Shown here: positions 38,008 through 47,303 of the stretch, piece by piece
Position numbering within the stretch: position 1 is the stretch's first letter
How the letters are laid out: the number at the start of each line of letters is the position of its first letter
Assembly (NCBI GenBank): GCA_041687335.1
Contig: JAWLCE010000007.1
Coordinates: 1-64,000 of the forward strand
Direction of reading: 5' to 3'
Source: JAJFUE01 sp041687335
Lineage (GTDB): Bacteria; Sumerlaeota; Sumerlaeia; MVZB01
Length of the DNA stretch: 64,000 bases
Position numbers and translations under genes: made by a program
Notes under the pieces: model-generated
Told to the model about the DNA's origin: nothing
What the model saw: the letters and a program-made list of their open reading frames with translations, nothing else
Database searches by the model: none

Positions 38008-39402
38008 TCAACGATCTTCATGGGTATCTCCGCTCGCGAACTCACTGATCGGTCGGCCAATGAGAATTTCTACTTCGGCAAGGGCGGTATGATAGGCAAT
38101 CAGTGCCTCAAGTTGGCGGTCCTGGACTTCGAGCAGATCGCGCTGCGCGTCGAGCAGCAAATAAAGCTCGATATCCCCTGCATGATAGGCATCGAGCACC
38201 GTTTGAAAAAGCTGCCGCGCCTGGGGGAGTGTTTCTTCGCCCAGTCGCCGAGCCAGTGCCTCGGCCGTGGCCAGCCGACCATGCGACTCGCTCAATCGCC
38301 GCTCAAGGCTGCGACGCGCGGCATCACGTTGAAGATCGGCCTGCGCCCTTCTTTCACGGGCTGCCTGAATGTTCCCTTGGTTGCGGTCGTGGAAAGGAAT
38401 TGGGATTGAGAAGCCAATGACGACGGCGTGATTGTTCATCTCGTTGAAATGTCGACCGCCGATCCCGATAGTAGGGTCTTGGATGGCTCGGGCCTCTTCC
38501 AGTTCCAGCGCCGCCTGCCGCTGGGCAATCTCGGCGCCCCAGCGTGCCGATTCAGGGTTCCCCTCCAGGAAACGGCGCAGTGCTGCAGGATCGGGAATGA
38601 GCCCCGGTGGCCGCAACTCGCCCACCGCCCGCTCAAAACTGGCCTCGCCACCCCAGAGCGAAGCCAACAGGCGGCGCAGGCCCTCCACGTCACGCTCCGC
38701 GCGCTCATGCTCGGCAGTCAGCTGCGATAGGCCAATGGCAGTGCGCTGCTGCTCCAGGGGCGAGATCTCGCCGGCCGCCACCCATTGCCCCGCAGCCTCA
38801 TCGGCATGGCGGGCCACAGCAAGCTGCTCATCAGCAAAGGCCTGCCGTTCCTGGGCCGCCAGCAGTTCGACGAACACCCGATGCACCTCGCCGGCCAGCT
38901 CCAGTCGCCGCGCCTCGTAGTCCCACGTCGCCAGGTCCGCCGTGGCCTCGGCCAACAGCCGGCGCTTCGCCCGCTTGCCGCCCAATTCCAGCGTCTGGCT
39001 CAGCAGGATCGTCGTCTCGGCCCCGCTCACGCCGGTCAGATCCTGCGTCTCGTCGCTCGAACCCTCCCGACCGCCGAGGATGTTCTCGAGTTCAGCATCG
39101 AGGGTGGGATTGAGTTGCAACCCGGCCTGCAGTGCCTCGGCTTCGAGCGCGGCGATCTCCCGTTCCAGGGCCGCCAGCTCGGGATGGCGCTCCAGAACCA
39201 GGGCTATAGCATCTTGCAGGGTCAATAAAGCCGGCACCGACGGCAGGGATACCTCGGATGCATCCTCCGGCTGATATTCAGGCAACGCCGGTGCGAATAA
39301 CAGCGGCGCGGGCTGGCGCGCCTGATAAGGCATACCCGGGTGCGCACAACCATTCAACATGAATACAAACAGCGGAATCAGCCAGCAGGCGTGGCAGCGC
39401 AT
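38008..39402 (-). CDS. czcC: CzcC-like outer-membrane efflux protein
   Basis: About 464 residues from the ATG at 39402, chosen for GGAGG seven bases upstream and the lipoprotein signal (HACWLIPLFVFMLNGC). Two OEP repeats: LQDAIALVLERHPELAALER with LNPTLDAELEN, and DPTIGIGGRHFNEMN with GFSIPIPFHDRNQGNI. The PIPFHDRNQG motif is typical of CzcC. Outer-membrane duct of the czcCBA pump, first gene of the operon, 22 bases before czcB. Palindromes between this gene and the upstream small gene may carry the operator. Confidence 0.92.
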   Translation of the reverse strand: MRCHACWLIPLFVFMLNGCAHPGMPYQARQPAPLLFAPALPEYQPEDASEVSLPSVPALLTLQDAIALVLERHPELAALEREIAALEAEALQAGLQLNPTLDAELENILGGREGSSDETQDLTGVSGAETTILLSQTLELGGKRAKRRLLAEATADLATWDYEARRLELAGEVHRVFVELLAAQERQAFADEQLAVARHADEAAGQWVAAGEISPLEQQRTAIGLSQLTAEHERAERDVEGLRRLLASLWGGEASFERAVGELRPPGLIPDPAALRRFLEGNPESARWGAEIAQRQAALELEEARAIQDPTIGIGGRHFNEMNNHAVVIGFSIPIPFHDRNQGNIQAARERRAQADLQRDAARRSLERRLSESHGRLATAEALARRLGEETLPQARQLFQTVLDAYHAGDIELYLLLDAQRDLLEVQDRQLEALIAYHTALAEVEILIGRPISEFASGDTHEDR

Positions 39403-39428
39403 CACAAACCTCCACGTAACGATCAATT

Positions 39429-39510
39429 GGCGCATGCGCCGGGAACTTCAGCGCATCGGTTGTCGATGCTCAAGCCAAAGGAGCATCGCGCCTCATCACG
39501 ATCGATCGTG
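39429..39510. promoter_or_regulatory. Two perfect palindromes upstream of czcC
   Basis: GGCGCATGCGCC (39429-39440) and CACGATCGATCGTG (39497-39510) lie in the 110-base gap before czcC. Either could be an operator; the second could instead be part of a hairpin behind the upstream small gene. No regulator gene is adjacent. Confidence 0.35.
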
Positions 39511-39512
39511 GA

Positions 39513-39959
39513 TCAAATCATCAGGACGATGGATTGAATCGAACGAAGCTGGGGGTCGGGGGGAGTTACCAAATCGCGCCAGGGGCATTGTGAATGCTGC
39601 AGTGGTGTCAAGCTCTCGCTCGGATGGATCGTTGCGACGTGCAGCGTGGCCTGCGGAATGCCTTCCGTGAGCAGAGATCGATCAACCGGATGTGGATCAA
39701 GATGTCCGCCCATCAGAACCAAGTCAACGCACTCCCCGTCATGGGAGGGCTGAGTGAGATTCGCGCAAATGGGGGGCTCGTGTATGGGTCGGCAAGCAGG
39801 TGAACACCCTGGCGACCCCACATGGCGCATTTCTACCGCGCCATGATCATTCTCAAAAAAGCACAATGCAATTCCATGGACCGGCCCAGCGCTGCCAAGC
39901 AGATACATCAGCATGACAACCCAGCTGAGATGGCGTATCCAGGAACGGTGCATCAGCAT
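39513..39959 (-). CDS. Small secreted Cys-containing protein upstream of czcCBA
   Basis: 148 residues (146 if the ATG at 39953, with AAGG eight bases upstream, is used). Signal or anchor helix (WIRHLSWVVMLMYLLGSAGP), then LCFFENDHGAVEMRHV, CSPACRP, PPICANL and GECVDLVL: a secreted protein with six or more Cys and several His. Proteins of this plan, with a Cys-rich centre after an LCF start, often head metal efflux operons of the czc type; function unknown. It is on the same strand and 110 bases upstream of czcC, so it may be the first gene of that operon. Confidence 0.55.
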   Translation of the reverse strand: MLMHRSWIRHLSWVVMLMYLLGSAGPVHGIALCFFENDHGAVEMRHVGSPGCSPACRPIHEPPICANLTQPSHDGECVDLVLMGGHLDPHPVDRSLLTEGIPQATLHVATIHPSESLTPLQHSQCPWRDLVTPPDPQLRSIQSIVLMI

Positions 39960-40221
39960 CCTTACTTGTGGTCTTATCGTGCAAAGTCGCCTCTTTCATC
40001 ATCAATTCCGACCAGTTTGGCTGTCAAGCCGAATCAGGATGATGAGAATGCCGCGCGATGCGCACAGTTCCGCAAGCCCACCGGCCCCGACGGCTCGCAC
40101 AGACCACATCCTCCGGCGCCCGAAAATAAAGCTTGCGGCAGGTCGGCACCTGAATTATAAACGGCCGATAAGTACATGGGGATCAGTTTTCAACCCACAA
40201 ATTTCATCGGGAGCCTCCGAA

Positions 40222-41628
40222 ATGCGAATTGCCATCTGCATCTACATGCTGGTTGCATTGGGCCTGCCGTCCATTGGTCAGGCCGCCGCGACCATCCAGG
40301 TTCCCCAGCAGTGGGACCGGATTTCTTCGGCCGTCCAGGCGGCCCTGCCTGGTGATACAATCCTGATCACCAACAGCGCCACCTACACCGAACAGATCAA
40401 CTTGACCAAGCCGGTCACGATCAAGGCCGCGCCCGGCGCCAACCCGACCATCACCTCCTCCAGCCTGGTCATGCTGTTCTCGCCGGGCAGCGAGGGCGCC
40501 CAGCTCGGGTCGCTTGACGGCGGCCGGATCACGATTTCGGGCGTCGGAGCCACTTCGGTGCAGGTTTCGACCACCGACACCACCGACACGACCCCTGTGC
40601 TGCTGGAGAACCTGCAGATCGAGGGCACCGGCACAATTGTCTTCCTCATCACGGGACGCGGGTCGCGCGCCACGCTGACCCACTCCGTCATCGACGGCAA
40701 GAACGCCGCCGCCCGCGGCATCTTCGCCAGTTTCAACCCCGCCACCCCCAACGGCCAACTCAACCTGGACCGGGTGCGGGTTTTCAACACGACAAATTTT
40801 GTCTTCTGGAGCTATAGCACCGCAACCAGCGCCGGCTGGCCCACCACTCCGGTCTTCATGACCTACAACTTCAACCGCTGCGAGTTCGACGGCCGCACCG
40901 CCCAGCGCAACGGCCAGTCCAACTATACCACCATGCTGATCAACCGCAACAGCCGGCCCACCCTGACCATGAGCGACAGCCTGGTCTTCGGCACCAAGGG
41001 CTGCCTGGACCAATTCTGGAACCTGGCCACGGCATATGATCACGCCGCCGACACGGCCGCGATCAGCACATCGCTCTACGAGCGCTGCGTCTTCATCCAG
41101 CCCGAGATGGCCGCCGACGCGGTCGTTGCCGACAAGAATTATGACGTGATCCGCTTCGGCCTGCACTCACGCTGGGATGTGACCTTCGACCACTGCGACA
41201 TCATCAATCTCGGCACCGATCCGAAGATTGGCATCAATTTCCAGGCGACGCTGGCCACCCATCTCAATCGCGAGCAGGCCAACCGCCGGCTGACGGTCAA
41301 GAGCACCAACGTGGTCACGCCGGGCAATGGGTTCACCGCCACGCTGTCGGGCCTTGACGCCGTCACCTCGAACTACAACAACATCCTGGCTGGCGGCACC
41401 GCCTACACCGGCCTGCAGGCCGGCCCTCAGGACATGGTTCCTGCGCTCGACCCGCAATATTTCAACGCCGCCAGCGGCGATGTGCGCTATGCGAACGATT
41501 CGCTCAAGCGGGCGGGCGAGAACAACACGGCCATTGGCGTCAATGCCAGCTACGCCAACGTGCTGTCGGAGATTATCCCAGGACCGATGCCGGTCAACAA
41601 TGCTCGCCATTGGGAGCTGTTTTACTGA
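40222..41628 (+). CDS. Secreted right-handed beta-helix protein (pectate-lyase-like fold)
   Basis: About 468 residues from the ATG at 40222 (GGGAG upstream, signal peptide MRIAICIYMLVALGLPSIGQA); the longer frame is rejected. The opening VPQQWDRISSAVQAALPGDT followed by TYTEQINLTKPVTIKAAPGA is the classic start of parallel beta-helix proteins, and short beta strands with regular Asn/Thr turns continue throughout (ENLQIEGTGTIVFL, VTFDHCDIINLG). No catalytic residue set could be assigned, so it could bind or cleave a polysaccharide or be structural. Stand-alone gene with its own terminator. Confidence 0.7.
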   Translation: MRIAICIYMLVALGLPSIGQAAATIQVPQQWDRISSAVQAALPGDTILITNSATYTEQINLTKPVTIKAAPGANPTITSSSLVMLFSPGSEGAQLGSLDGGRITISGVGATSVQVSTTDTTDTTPVLLENLQIEGTGTIVFLITGRGSRATLTHSVIDGKNAAARGIFASFNPATPNGQLNLDRVRVFNTTNFVFWSYSTATSAGWPTTPVFMTYNFNRCEFDGRTAQRNGQSNYTTMLINRNSRPTLTMSDSLVFGTKGCLDQFWNLATAYDHAADTAAISTSLYERCVFIQPEMAADAVVADKNYDVIRFGLHSRWDVTFDHCDIINLGTDPKIGINFQATLATHLNREQANRRLTVKSTNVVTPGNGFTATLSGLDAVTSNYNNILAGGTAYTGLQAGPQDMVPALDPQYFNAASGDVRYANDSLKRAGENNTAIGVNASYANVLSEIIPGPMPVNNARHWELFY

Positions 41629-41715
41629 CAAGCTGATGGGGCGGGGCCAATGTTTCGCCCCTGAGGCAGTTTCTGCATTGACCGGCTCGGGAAGGACGCG
41701 GGCTCTACTGGAGAG

Positions 41716-41737
41716 CGGCCCGCCAGCGCCCGGGCCG
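41716..41737 (+). terminator. Intrinsic terminator after the beta-helix gene
   Basis: CGGCCCG / CGGGCCG arms with an eight-base loop, followed by GTTTACTTTT. It lies 88 bases past the stop. A weaker GGGGCG/CGCCCC hairpin precedes it at about 41638-41662. Confidence 0.6.
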
Positions 41738-41765
41738 GTTTACTTTTCCCCAATGTACCATCATT

Positions 41766-42158
41766 TTATTCCTCGTCCCGCCGCCGCCGCTCCTCGCGCG
41801 CCTCGTCAACCAGCCGCTGGATGTCGTCCGCCTCCGCGCGCTTGAGCCGCTCGGCTTCGCGAACCGCCGCCAGGCTCGTCTCGCGCAAGTCGCGCCAGAC
41901 CAGGCCCAGCGCCAGCACCACCCCTGTCAGGATCGCCGACAGATACAAGAGCCGGCCCCAGGGACCAAACGGCGGCTGCCACCCCATCGCCAATAAAATA
42001 GCGATCAGCAGCCCCGAGATCGTCAGTCGCCGCGTCAGTCGGCTGCGCGGATACGGCAACTCCTCCGCGCCCCCCGCCGCCTGCCGGTAGCGCAGCACCT
42101 CGAGCCACGACAGAAAAGCCAGCGTGCCGATCAGGATGAGTGTGAAGGTCTTTGCCAT
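41766..42158 (-). CDS. Small membrane protein of unknown function
   Basis: About 130 residues from the ATG at 42158 (AGGGG upstream). Three membrane helices (MAKTFTLILIGTLAFLSWLE; TISGLLIAILLAMGW; LLYLSAILTGVVLALGLVW) are followed by a charged cytoplasmic coiled coil (REAERLKRAEADDIQRL, EEREERR-type end). No family recognised. It sits between a terminator and the palindrome behind mdh, so it is probably transcribed alone. Confidence 0.6.
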   Translation of the reverse strand: MAKTFTLILIGTLAFLSWLEVLRYRQAAGGAEELPYPRSRLTRRLTISGLLIAILLAMGWQPPFGPWGRLLYLSAILTGVVLALGLVWRDLRETSLAAVREAERLKRAEADDIQRLVDEAREERRRRDEE

Positions 42159-42188
42159 CGGCCCCTGCCCGGTTTTAATTCCACTAAT

Positions 42189-42239
42189 ACACAAAGACAC
42201 GAAGCCGGATAGAAAAATCCGCGCTTCGTGTCTTCGTGT
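42189..42239. repeat. Long near-perfect palindrome, REP-like
   Basis: ACACAAAGACACGAAG (42189-42204) pairs with CTTCGTGTCTTCGTGT (42224-42239) with one mismatch, plus inner CCGGAT/ATCC pairing. It is 36 bases after the mdh stop, so it may serve as terminator. The wording resembles dispersed palindromes seen between genes in many environmental genomes. Confidence 0.6.
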
Positions 42240-42274
42240 TACAGCTTGTCGAACGCTGGTTTCTCGACCGGCGC

Positions 42275-43210
42275 CTAGCCCTGCAGCTTGTCCAGTTCGG
42301 CCATGTCCGCCTTGACGGCTGCGGCCGATTCGCGCAGCGCGGTCAACTCGCCATCGCTCAGCTTGATCTCGTAAATCTTCTCGACGCCCGCCGCGCCGAT
42401 CTTGATCGGCACGCCCACATAGCAGTCGCTGATGCCATACTGCCCATTCAGGAACACCGAGCAGGGCAGCACGCGCTTGCTGTCGAGCAGAATCGACTCG
42501 ACCATCTCGACGGCTGAGGCCGCCGGCGCATAGAAAGCGCTGCCGGTCTTGAGCAGGCTGACGATCTCGCCGCCACCCTTGCGCGTGCGGTCGACGATCG
42601 CCTCAATACGGTCCGCCGGTAGCAGTTCGGTCAGCGGAATGCCGCCCACCGAGGTCATGCTGACCACCGGCACCATTGAATCGCCATGCCCGCCCAGCAC
42701 CATCGCCAGCACGTCGGCCGGGTGCACATTCAGCTCTTGGGCGATGAAGGCGCGCATCCGCGATGTGTCGAGCACCCCGGCCATGCCAAAAACGCGCTCG
42801 GCTGGGAACCCCGTCTGTTGCAGCGCGACCCAGCACATGATGTCCAGCGGATTGGAGACCACGACCACGATCGAATCGGGGGCATGCTTCTTAATCTGCT
42901 CGGCGACCCCGCCGACGATTTTGCGGTTGGCGTCCAGCAGGTCGCTGCGGCTCATGCCCGGCTTGCGCGGCAGACCTGCCGTGATCACCACCACGTCCGC
43001 CCCGGCGATGTCGGCATAATCATTCGTGCCCTTGATGCTGCCATGGTAGCCGTGGATCGGCCCGGTCTGGAGCATGTCCAGCCCCTTGCCCTGCGGCATG
43101 CCCTCAAGAATATCGGTCACGACCACCTCACCAAGGCGCTTCTCGGCCAGGAACAGCGCCGTGGTGGCCCCGACATTACCCGCCCCAATGACCGCAATTT
43201 TCCTTTTCAT
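42275..43210 (-). CDS. mdh: Malate dehydrogenase (LDH-like)
   Basis: About 311 residues from the ATG at 43210 (MKRKIAVIGAGNVG); an ATG two codons upstream is nearly as good, next to AGGTGAG. NAD-dependent interconversion of malate and oxaloacetate in the TCA cycle. Motifs: Rossmann GAGNVGATTA with the adenine-ribose Asp in VVVTDI, substrate arginines in GLPRKPGMSRSDLL and DTSRMRAF, SNPLDIM, and the catalytic His in GGHGDSMVP. Arg in the mobile loop (GLPRKPG) indicates malate rather than lactate. Single gene, transcribed away from a TolC-family gene. Confidence 0.95.
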   Translation of the reverse strand: MKRKIAVIGAGNVGATTALFLAEKRLGEVVVTDILEGMPQGKGLDMLQTGPIHGYHGSIKGTNDYADIAGADVVVITAGLPRKPGMSRSDLLDANRKIVGGVAEQIKKHAPDSIVVVVSNPLDIMCWVALQQTGFPAERVFGMAGVLDTSRMRAFIAQELNVHPADVLAMVLGGHGDSMVPVVSMTSVGGIPLTELLPADRIEAIVDRTRKGGGEIVSLLKTGSAFYAPAASAVEMVESILLDSKRVLPCSVFLNGQYGISDCYVGVPIKIGAAGVEKIYEIKLSDGELTALRESAAAVKADMAELDKLQG

Positions 43211-43428
43211 CGACATCTCACCTGTTTTTTGTTCTATTCCATGCCGGCGGCCCAACCATGGGCCATGCATGGAGCATTTCCTCAATCCTGCAGACCGTCG
43301 CATTTTACGACTTCAAACGGGTCAGGTCAAGAGGTCGCGTCATCCGCAAATTCTTCGCGTAAGCGAACGCTTCATCGCTCGTTTGATTTTCTGGCCGACG
43401 CTGCCTCACGATTCTGCGGGGAGTCATC

Positions 43429-45114
43429 ATGAAGTCGATCCTGAACCTCATCGCCCGAAGCTCTTCATCCCGTCGCTGGCTGTGGCCGCTGTTCACCGCC
43501 CTCATCCTTCTGCCGTTGACCGGCTGCATGGGCCCTTGGGCCAAGCGCCGGGCCGACCGGCAGGTGCTGCCGATCATCGAGCAGAAACAACGCGAGGCCT
43601 TGGGCGAGTCCCGACCCTTCTCCATTGAGCCAACCACCTCCACGCTGACCTTGGAGATCCTTGACCGCGCCGCCCCCTTCGCCGACCAGCCCACCACCGG
43701 CGGCCTCGAGATAACTTTGGCCGAATCGCTGGCCTTGGCCATCGACAACAGCCGCGAGTTTCAGCGCCGCCGCGAGCAGCTTTACCGATCCGGGTTGGTC
43801 CTGACCGCCGAACGCCACGTCTTCTCGCCGATCTTCACCGGGATCGTCACCGGCCGCGCCACGCGCACCGGCACCGCCGCCGGCGGCGTCGAGCGCTTCG
43901 GCGAGGTCCTGACCGACTTTGGCGTCACCAAGGTGCTGGCCACCGGCGCCCGCATCTCCGTCGGCATGTCACACGACTTTTTTCGCTTCTTCACAGGAGA
44001 CCCGCGCGAGCAGGCCGCCGGCCTCGCCTCGGCCTCAATCGTCCAGCCCCTGCTGCGCGGCGGCGGCTATCGCGTCACGCTCGAAAACCTCATCCAGGCC
44101 GAGCGCGACGTGATCTATGCCGTACGCGATTATGCCCGCTTTGAGAAGAACTTCATCATCGACCGCGTTGACCAGTATTATCGCCTGCTCCAGCAGCGCG
44201 ACCAGATCGATAATGAATACCAGTCCTACCTGCGCCTGATGACGCTCTTCGACCGCGCCCAGGCCTTCCTCGAGGCTGGCCGCATGCCCGCCTTTCAGGT
44301 CGACCAGGCCCAGCAGGACATGATGGCCGCTCGTAACCGCTGGCTGCAGGCCCAGACCAACTACGCCCTCGCACTGGACCAGTTCAAGCTCTCGCTCGGC
44401 CTGCCCACCGAGATCAACATCCAGCCGGCCCGCAGCGAACTGGCACGGCTGCGAGAGTTTGGGCTGATTGACCTGGCCTACGATCTGCGCTCTGCCGAGC
44501 TGATCGCGCTGGAACAGCGCCTCGACCTGCTGACCGCGCGCGACCGCGCCGAGGACCAATTCCGCCGCATCGACGTCGTGGAGAATGCGCTCCTGCCGAT
44601 ACTCGATGCCCGCTTCAACGCACGCGTCCCCACCGACAACAATCAGCCACTGGACTTCGAGTGGCAGCAACGCACCTACAGCGCCGAACTGCAACTGGAG
44701 CTGCCGCTGGACCGCCTGCGCGAGCGCAACGCCTACCGCAACCAACTCATCAACTTTGAAGAGGCCCGCCGTCAAGCCGAGCAGGCGCGCGACGAAGTGC
44801 TGGTCAGCGTGCGCAGCGCCTGGCAGCGCGTCGAGCAGGCCCGTCAGAGCTATCAGATCCAGCTCGAAAGCCGCAACCTCGCCCAGGTGCGTATCGAGAG
44901 TGTCACGATGATGCTCGAAGCCGGTTATGGCAACATCACCGTCCGCGACCAACTCGATGCCAACAATTCACTCCTGAGCGCCGAAAATGCCCTCACGCGT
45001 GAGCTCGTCAACTACACGATCGCCCGGCTGGAATTCTATAATGCCATCGAGCAGCTTGAAATCGCCGAGGACGGCATGTGGACCGAACCGGACGCACCAC
45101 CCCAGGAAAGCTGA
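43429..45114 (+). CDS. TolC-family outer-membrane lipoprotein
   Basis: 561 residues. GGGGAG precedes the ATG; lipobox LLPLTGC at about residue 33. Both OEP halves are recognisable: TLAESLALAIDNSREFQRRR, a long N-terminal extension, LAYDLRSAELIALEQRLDLL, and the hairpin RDEVLVSVRSAWQRVEQARQ. It is longer than CzcC and TolC, with an added segment (about 130-215) containing a Gly/Thr-rich beta stretch. No pump or fusion protein is near, so the partner system (efflux or type I secretion) is unknown. Converges with ispG, ten bases between the stops. Confidence 0.8.
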   Translation: MKSILNLIARSSSSRRWLWPLFTALILLPLTGCMGPWAKRRADRQVLPIIEQKQREALGESRPFSIEPTTSTLTLEILDRAAPFADQPTTGGLEITLAESLALAIDNSREFQRRREQLYRSGLVLTAERHVFSPIFTGIVTGRATRTGTAAGGVERFGEVLTDFGVTKVLATGARISVGMSHDFFRFFTGDPREQAAGLASASIVQPLLRGGGYRVTLENLIQAERDVIYAVRDYARFEKNFIIDRVDQYYRLLQQRDQIDNEYQSYLRLMTLFDRAQAFLEAGRMPAFQVDQAQQDMMAARNRWLQAQTNYALALDQFKLSLGLPTEINIQPARSELARLREFGLIDLAYDLRSAELIALEQRLDLLTARDRAEDQFRRIDVVENALLPILDARFNARVPTDNNQPLDFEWQQRTYSAELQLELPLDRLRERNAYRNQLINFEEARRQAEQARDEVLVSVRSAWQRVEQARQSYQIQLESRNLAQVRIESVTMMLEAGYGNITVRDQLDANNSLLSAENALTRELVNYTIARLEFYNAIEQLEIAEDGMWTEPDAPPQES

Positions 45115-45125
45115 AGGCTTCCGGC

Positions 45126-46262
45126 TCAGTCGTCGATCCGCTCGATCAGCTCGACAACACGATCAATCACCTCACCAAATGGCACTTGGCTGTCGATGAT
45201 CCGGCCGTGCCGGTAGATCTTCGCCGCCTTGCCGCTGGCCACCACGCCAAGGTCCGCGTCGGCCGCCTCGCCCGGCCCATTGACATAGCACCCCATCACA
45301 GCCACCTTGAGCGGCTTGACCCGCCCGGCGTTGAGCCGCTCAATCTCCAGCGCGATCTTGGTCGTATCAAACCCCTGGTCCTCGCGGCCGCAGGTCGGGC
45401 AACTGATCACCTCGACCCCGAATCGGCGCAGCCCGAGCGCCTGAAGGATCTTATAACCCGTCCGCACCTCTTCAATCTTCTCTCCGGTCGCCCGCGCCGC
45501 GATCGAAACCCGCAACGTGTCGCCGATGCCGTCGAGCAGCAGCGCCCCGATCCCGATTGAGCTCTTGATGTTGCTGTTGTCCTTGACCCCGGCCTCGGTC
45601 ACCCCCAGGTGCAGCGGATAGTCACAGGCCTCCGCCAACAGCCGATACGCCCGCACCATCAGGGCCACGTTGCTCGACTTGACCGAGATGATCGTCCGGC
45701 TGAATCCGTGGCGCTCCAGAATTTCAATGTTGCGCAGCGCCGACTCCACCAGCGCCTCGGCCGGGTAACCGGCCTCCGGCGGCATCAGCACGTTGCCATC
45801 CAGATGTGCGCCGAATTTCAAAGCGATGTCGCGCTCCAGCGAGCCTTGATTCACCCCCACGCGGATCGGCAGCCCGTATTCATCAGCCCGCGTCACCACC
45901 GCACGGATGTTCTCCTCCTCGCCGATGTTGCCCGGGTTGATCCGGATCTTGTCGATGTAAGGTGCCGCCTCCAGCGCGAGCCGATGGTTAAAATGGATGT
46001 CGGCCACCAGCGGAATGCCCTCGGTGCGCCGGCGGATTTCGGGCAGCGCACGCGCCGCCTTTGGCGTGTCCACCGTCAGGCGCACGATCTCACAGCCAGC
46101 CTCGGCCAATGCCCGAATCTGCGCCACCGTTGCCTCCGCGTCGGCCGTGTCGGTGGCCGTCATCGACTGCACGCGCACCGGCTCGCCGCCGCCGATCACA
46201 AACGGCCCGACCTTGACCGCCCGCGTCTTGCGCCGGGGCAGGGGTAGCTGCGGTTGACTCAT
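45126..46262 (-). CDS. ispG: 4-hydroxy-3-methylbut-2-en-1-yl diphosphate synthase
   Basis: 378 residues, the standard short bacterial form. Penultimate step of the MEP isoprenoid pathway: reductive ring opening of MEcPP to HMBPP, using a 4Fe-4S cluster. TIM-barrel part: VQSMTATDTADAEAT, LVADIHFNHRLALEA, RINPGNIG, LGVTEAG. Cluster domain: ISCPTCGRED and VMGCYVNGPGEA, holding three Cys and the Glu ligand. It lies 54 bases downstream of hisF on the same strand, so the two are probably co-transcribed despite unrelated pathways. Confidence 0.96.
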   Translation of the reverse strand: MSQPQLPLPRRKTRAVKVGPFVIGGGEPVRVQSMTATDTADAEATVAQIRALAEAGCEIVRLTVDTPKAARALPEIRRRTEGIPLVADIHFNHRLALEAAPYIDKIRINPGNIGEEENIRAVVTRADEYGLPIRVGVNQGSLERDIALKFGAHLDGNVLMPPEAGYPAEALVESALRNIEILERHGFSRTIISVKSSNVALMVRAYRLLAEACDYPLHLGVTEAGVKDNSNIKSSIGIGALLLDGIGDTLRVSIAARATGEKIEEVRTGYKILQALGLRRFGVEVISCPTCGREDQGFDTTKIALEIERLNAGRVKPLKVAVMGCYVNGPGEAADADLGVVASGKAAKIYRHGRIIDSQVPFGEVIDRVVELIERIDD

Positions 46263-46316
46263 CGCTTGGCCTCACCTTTCGTTCCATTTCCATCCACGCC
46301 CCAAAGATGAGGCCCG

Positions 46317-47102
46317 TCATCTGCATGCTTCCGCCTCGGGCGCCGGCCGCACCGCCACGCCCCGCCCCGCAAGATACGCCTTCGCCTCGCCGATCGTGTG
46401 CATGCCGAAGTGGAAAATGGAGGCCGCCAGCGCGGCGTCGGCCTTGCCCACCGTCAGCGCCTCCGCCATGTGCTCCAGCGTGCCGACCCCGCCTGAGGCG
46501 ATCACGGGAATGCGAACCGCGTCGGCAACCGCTGCCGTCAACTCAAGGTCGTAACCCGCCTGCGTGCCGTCGGCGTCCATGCTGGTCAGCAGGATCTCCC
46601 CTGCCCCGAGTTGCTCGGCCCGGCGCGCCCACTCGATCGCGTCGAGTCCCGCCGGCCGACGCCCGCCATGGGTAAAGACCTCCCAGCCCTCGCCTCCGGC
46701 GCGGCGGCGCGCATCGATCGCCACCACGATGCACTGCGACCCGAACCGTCCCGCCGCCTCGCCAATGAATTCCGGCCGCTCGATCGCCGGCGTGTTGATT
46801 GAAACCTTGTCCGCCCCGGCCCGCAGCATCGCGTTGATGTCCTCCAGCGTGCGCAGCCCGCCGCCAATCGTCACCGGAATGAAACAGCGATCCGCCGTCC
46901 TCCGTACCACGTCCAGCATGATGCCCCGGCGCTCATGCGAGGCCGTGATGTCCAGAAAGACGATCTCATCGGCCCCGGCTCGGTCATAGGCCGCCGCGCA
47001 TTCCACCGGATCGCCCGCATCAATCAGATTTACGAAATTGACACCCTTGACCACACGCCCCTTGTCGAGGTCGAGGCAGGGAATAATCCGCTTGGCCAGC
47101 AT
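46317..47102 (-). CDS. hisF: Imidazole glycerol phosphate synthase, cyclase subunit
   Basis: 261 residues. Condenses PRFAR with ammonia from HisH to give imidazole glycerol phosphate and AICAR in histidine synthesis. Catalytic Asp11 (CLDLDKGRVVKG) and Asp130 (VVAIDARR) are in place, as are the phosphate-binding loops TIGGGLRT, GADKVSIN and ASGGVGTLEHM. The other his genes are not in this window. The 3' end carries a short extra tail (RGVAVRPAPEAEACR). Confidence 0.96.
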   Translation of the reverse strand: MLAKRIIPCLDLDKGRVVKGVNFVNLIDAGDPVECAAAYDRAGADEIVFLDITASHERRGIMLDVVRRTADRCFIPVTIGGGLRTLEDINAMLRAGADKVSINTPAIERPEFIGEAAGRFGSQCIVVAIDARRRAGGEGWEVFTHGGRRPAGLDAIEWARRAEQLGAGEILLTSMDADGTQAGYDLELTAAVADAVRIPVIASGGVGTLEHMAEALTVGKADAALAASIFHFGMHTIGEAKAYLAGRGVAVRPAPEAEACR

Positions 47103-47303
47103 CGCAATCTCCCGCAGGTTCGTTCCGGCTCGGCCGGTCCCTCATCCTGTCACGCCCGGCTGAGAAAATCCAGCGCCTCGTCAGGTGCCGTGTGTATGGA
47201 CACAGTGCCTCTTCTCATGGACAGTCTGCATCTAATCCTTTAATCTCATATTCAACCCGAGATGGCCACACAACCGGGATCCTCTCTGTCGGATTTGCTC
47301 ATT

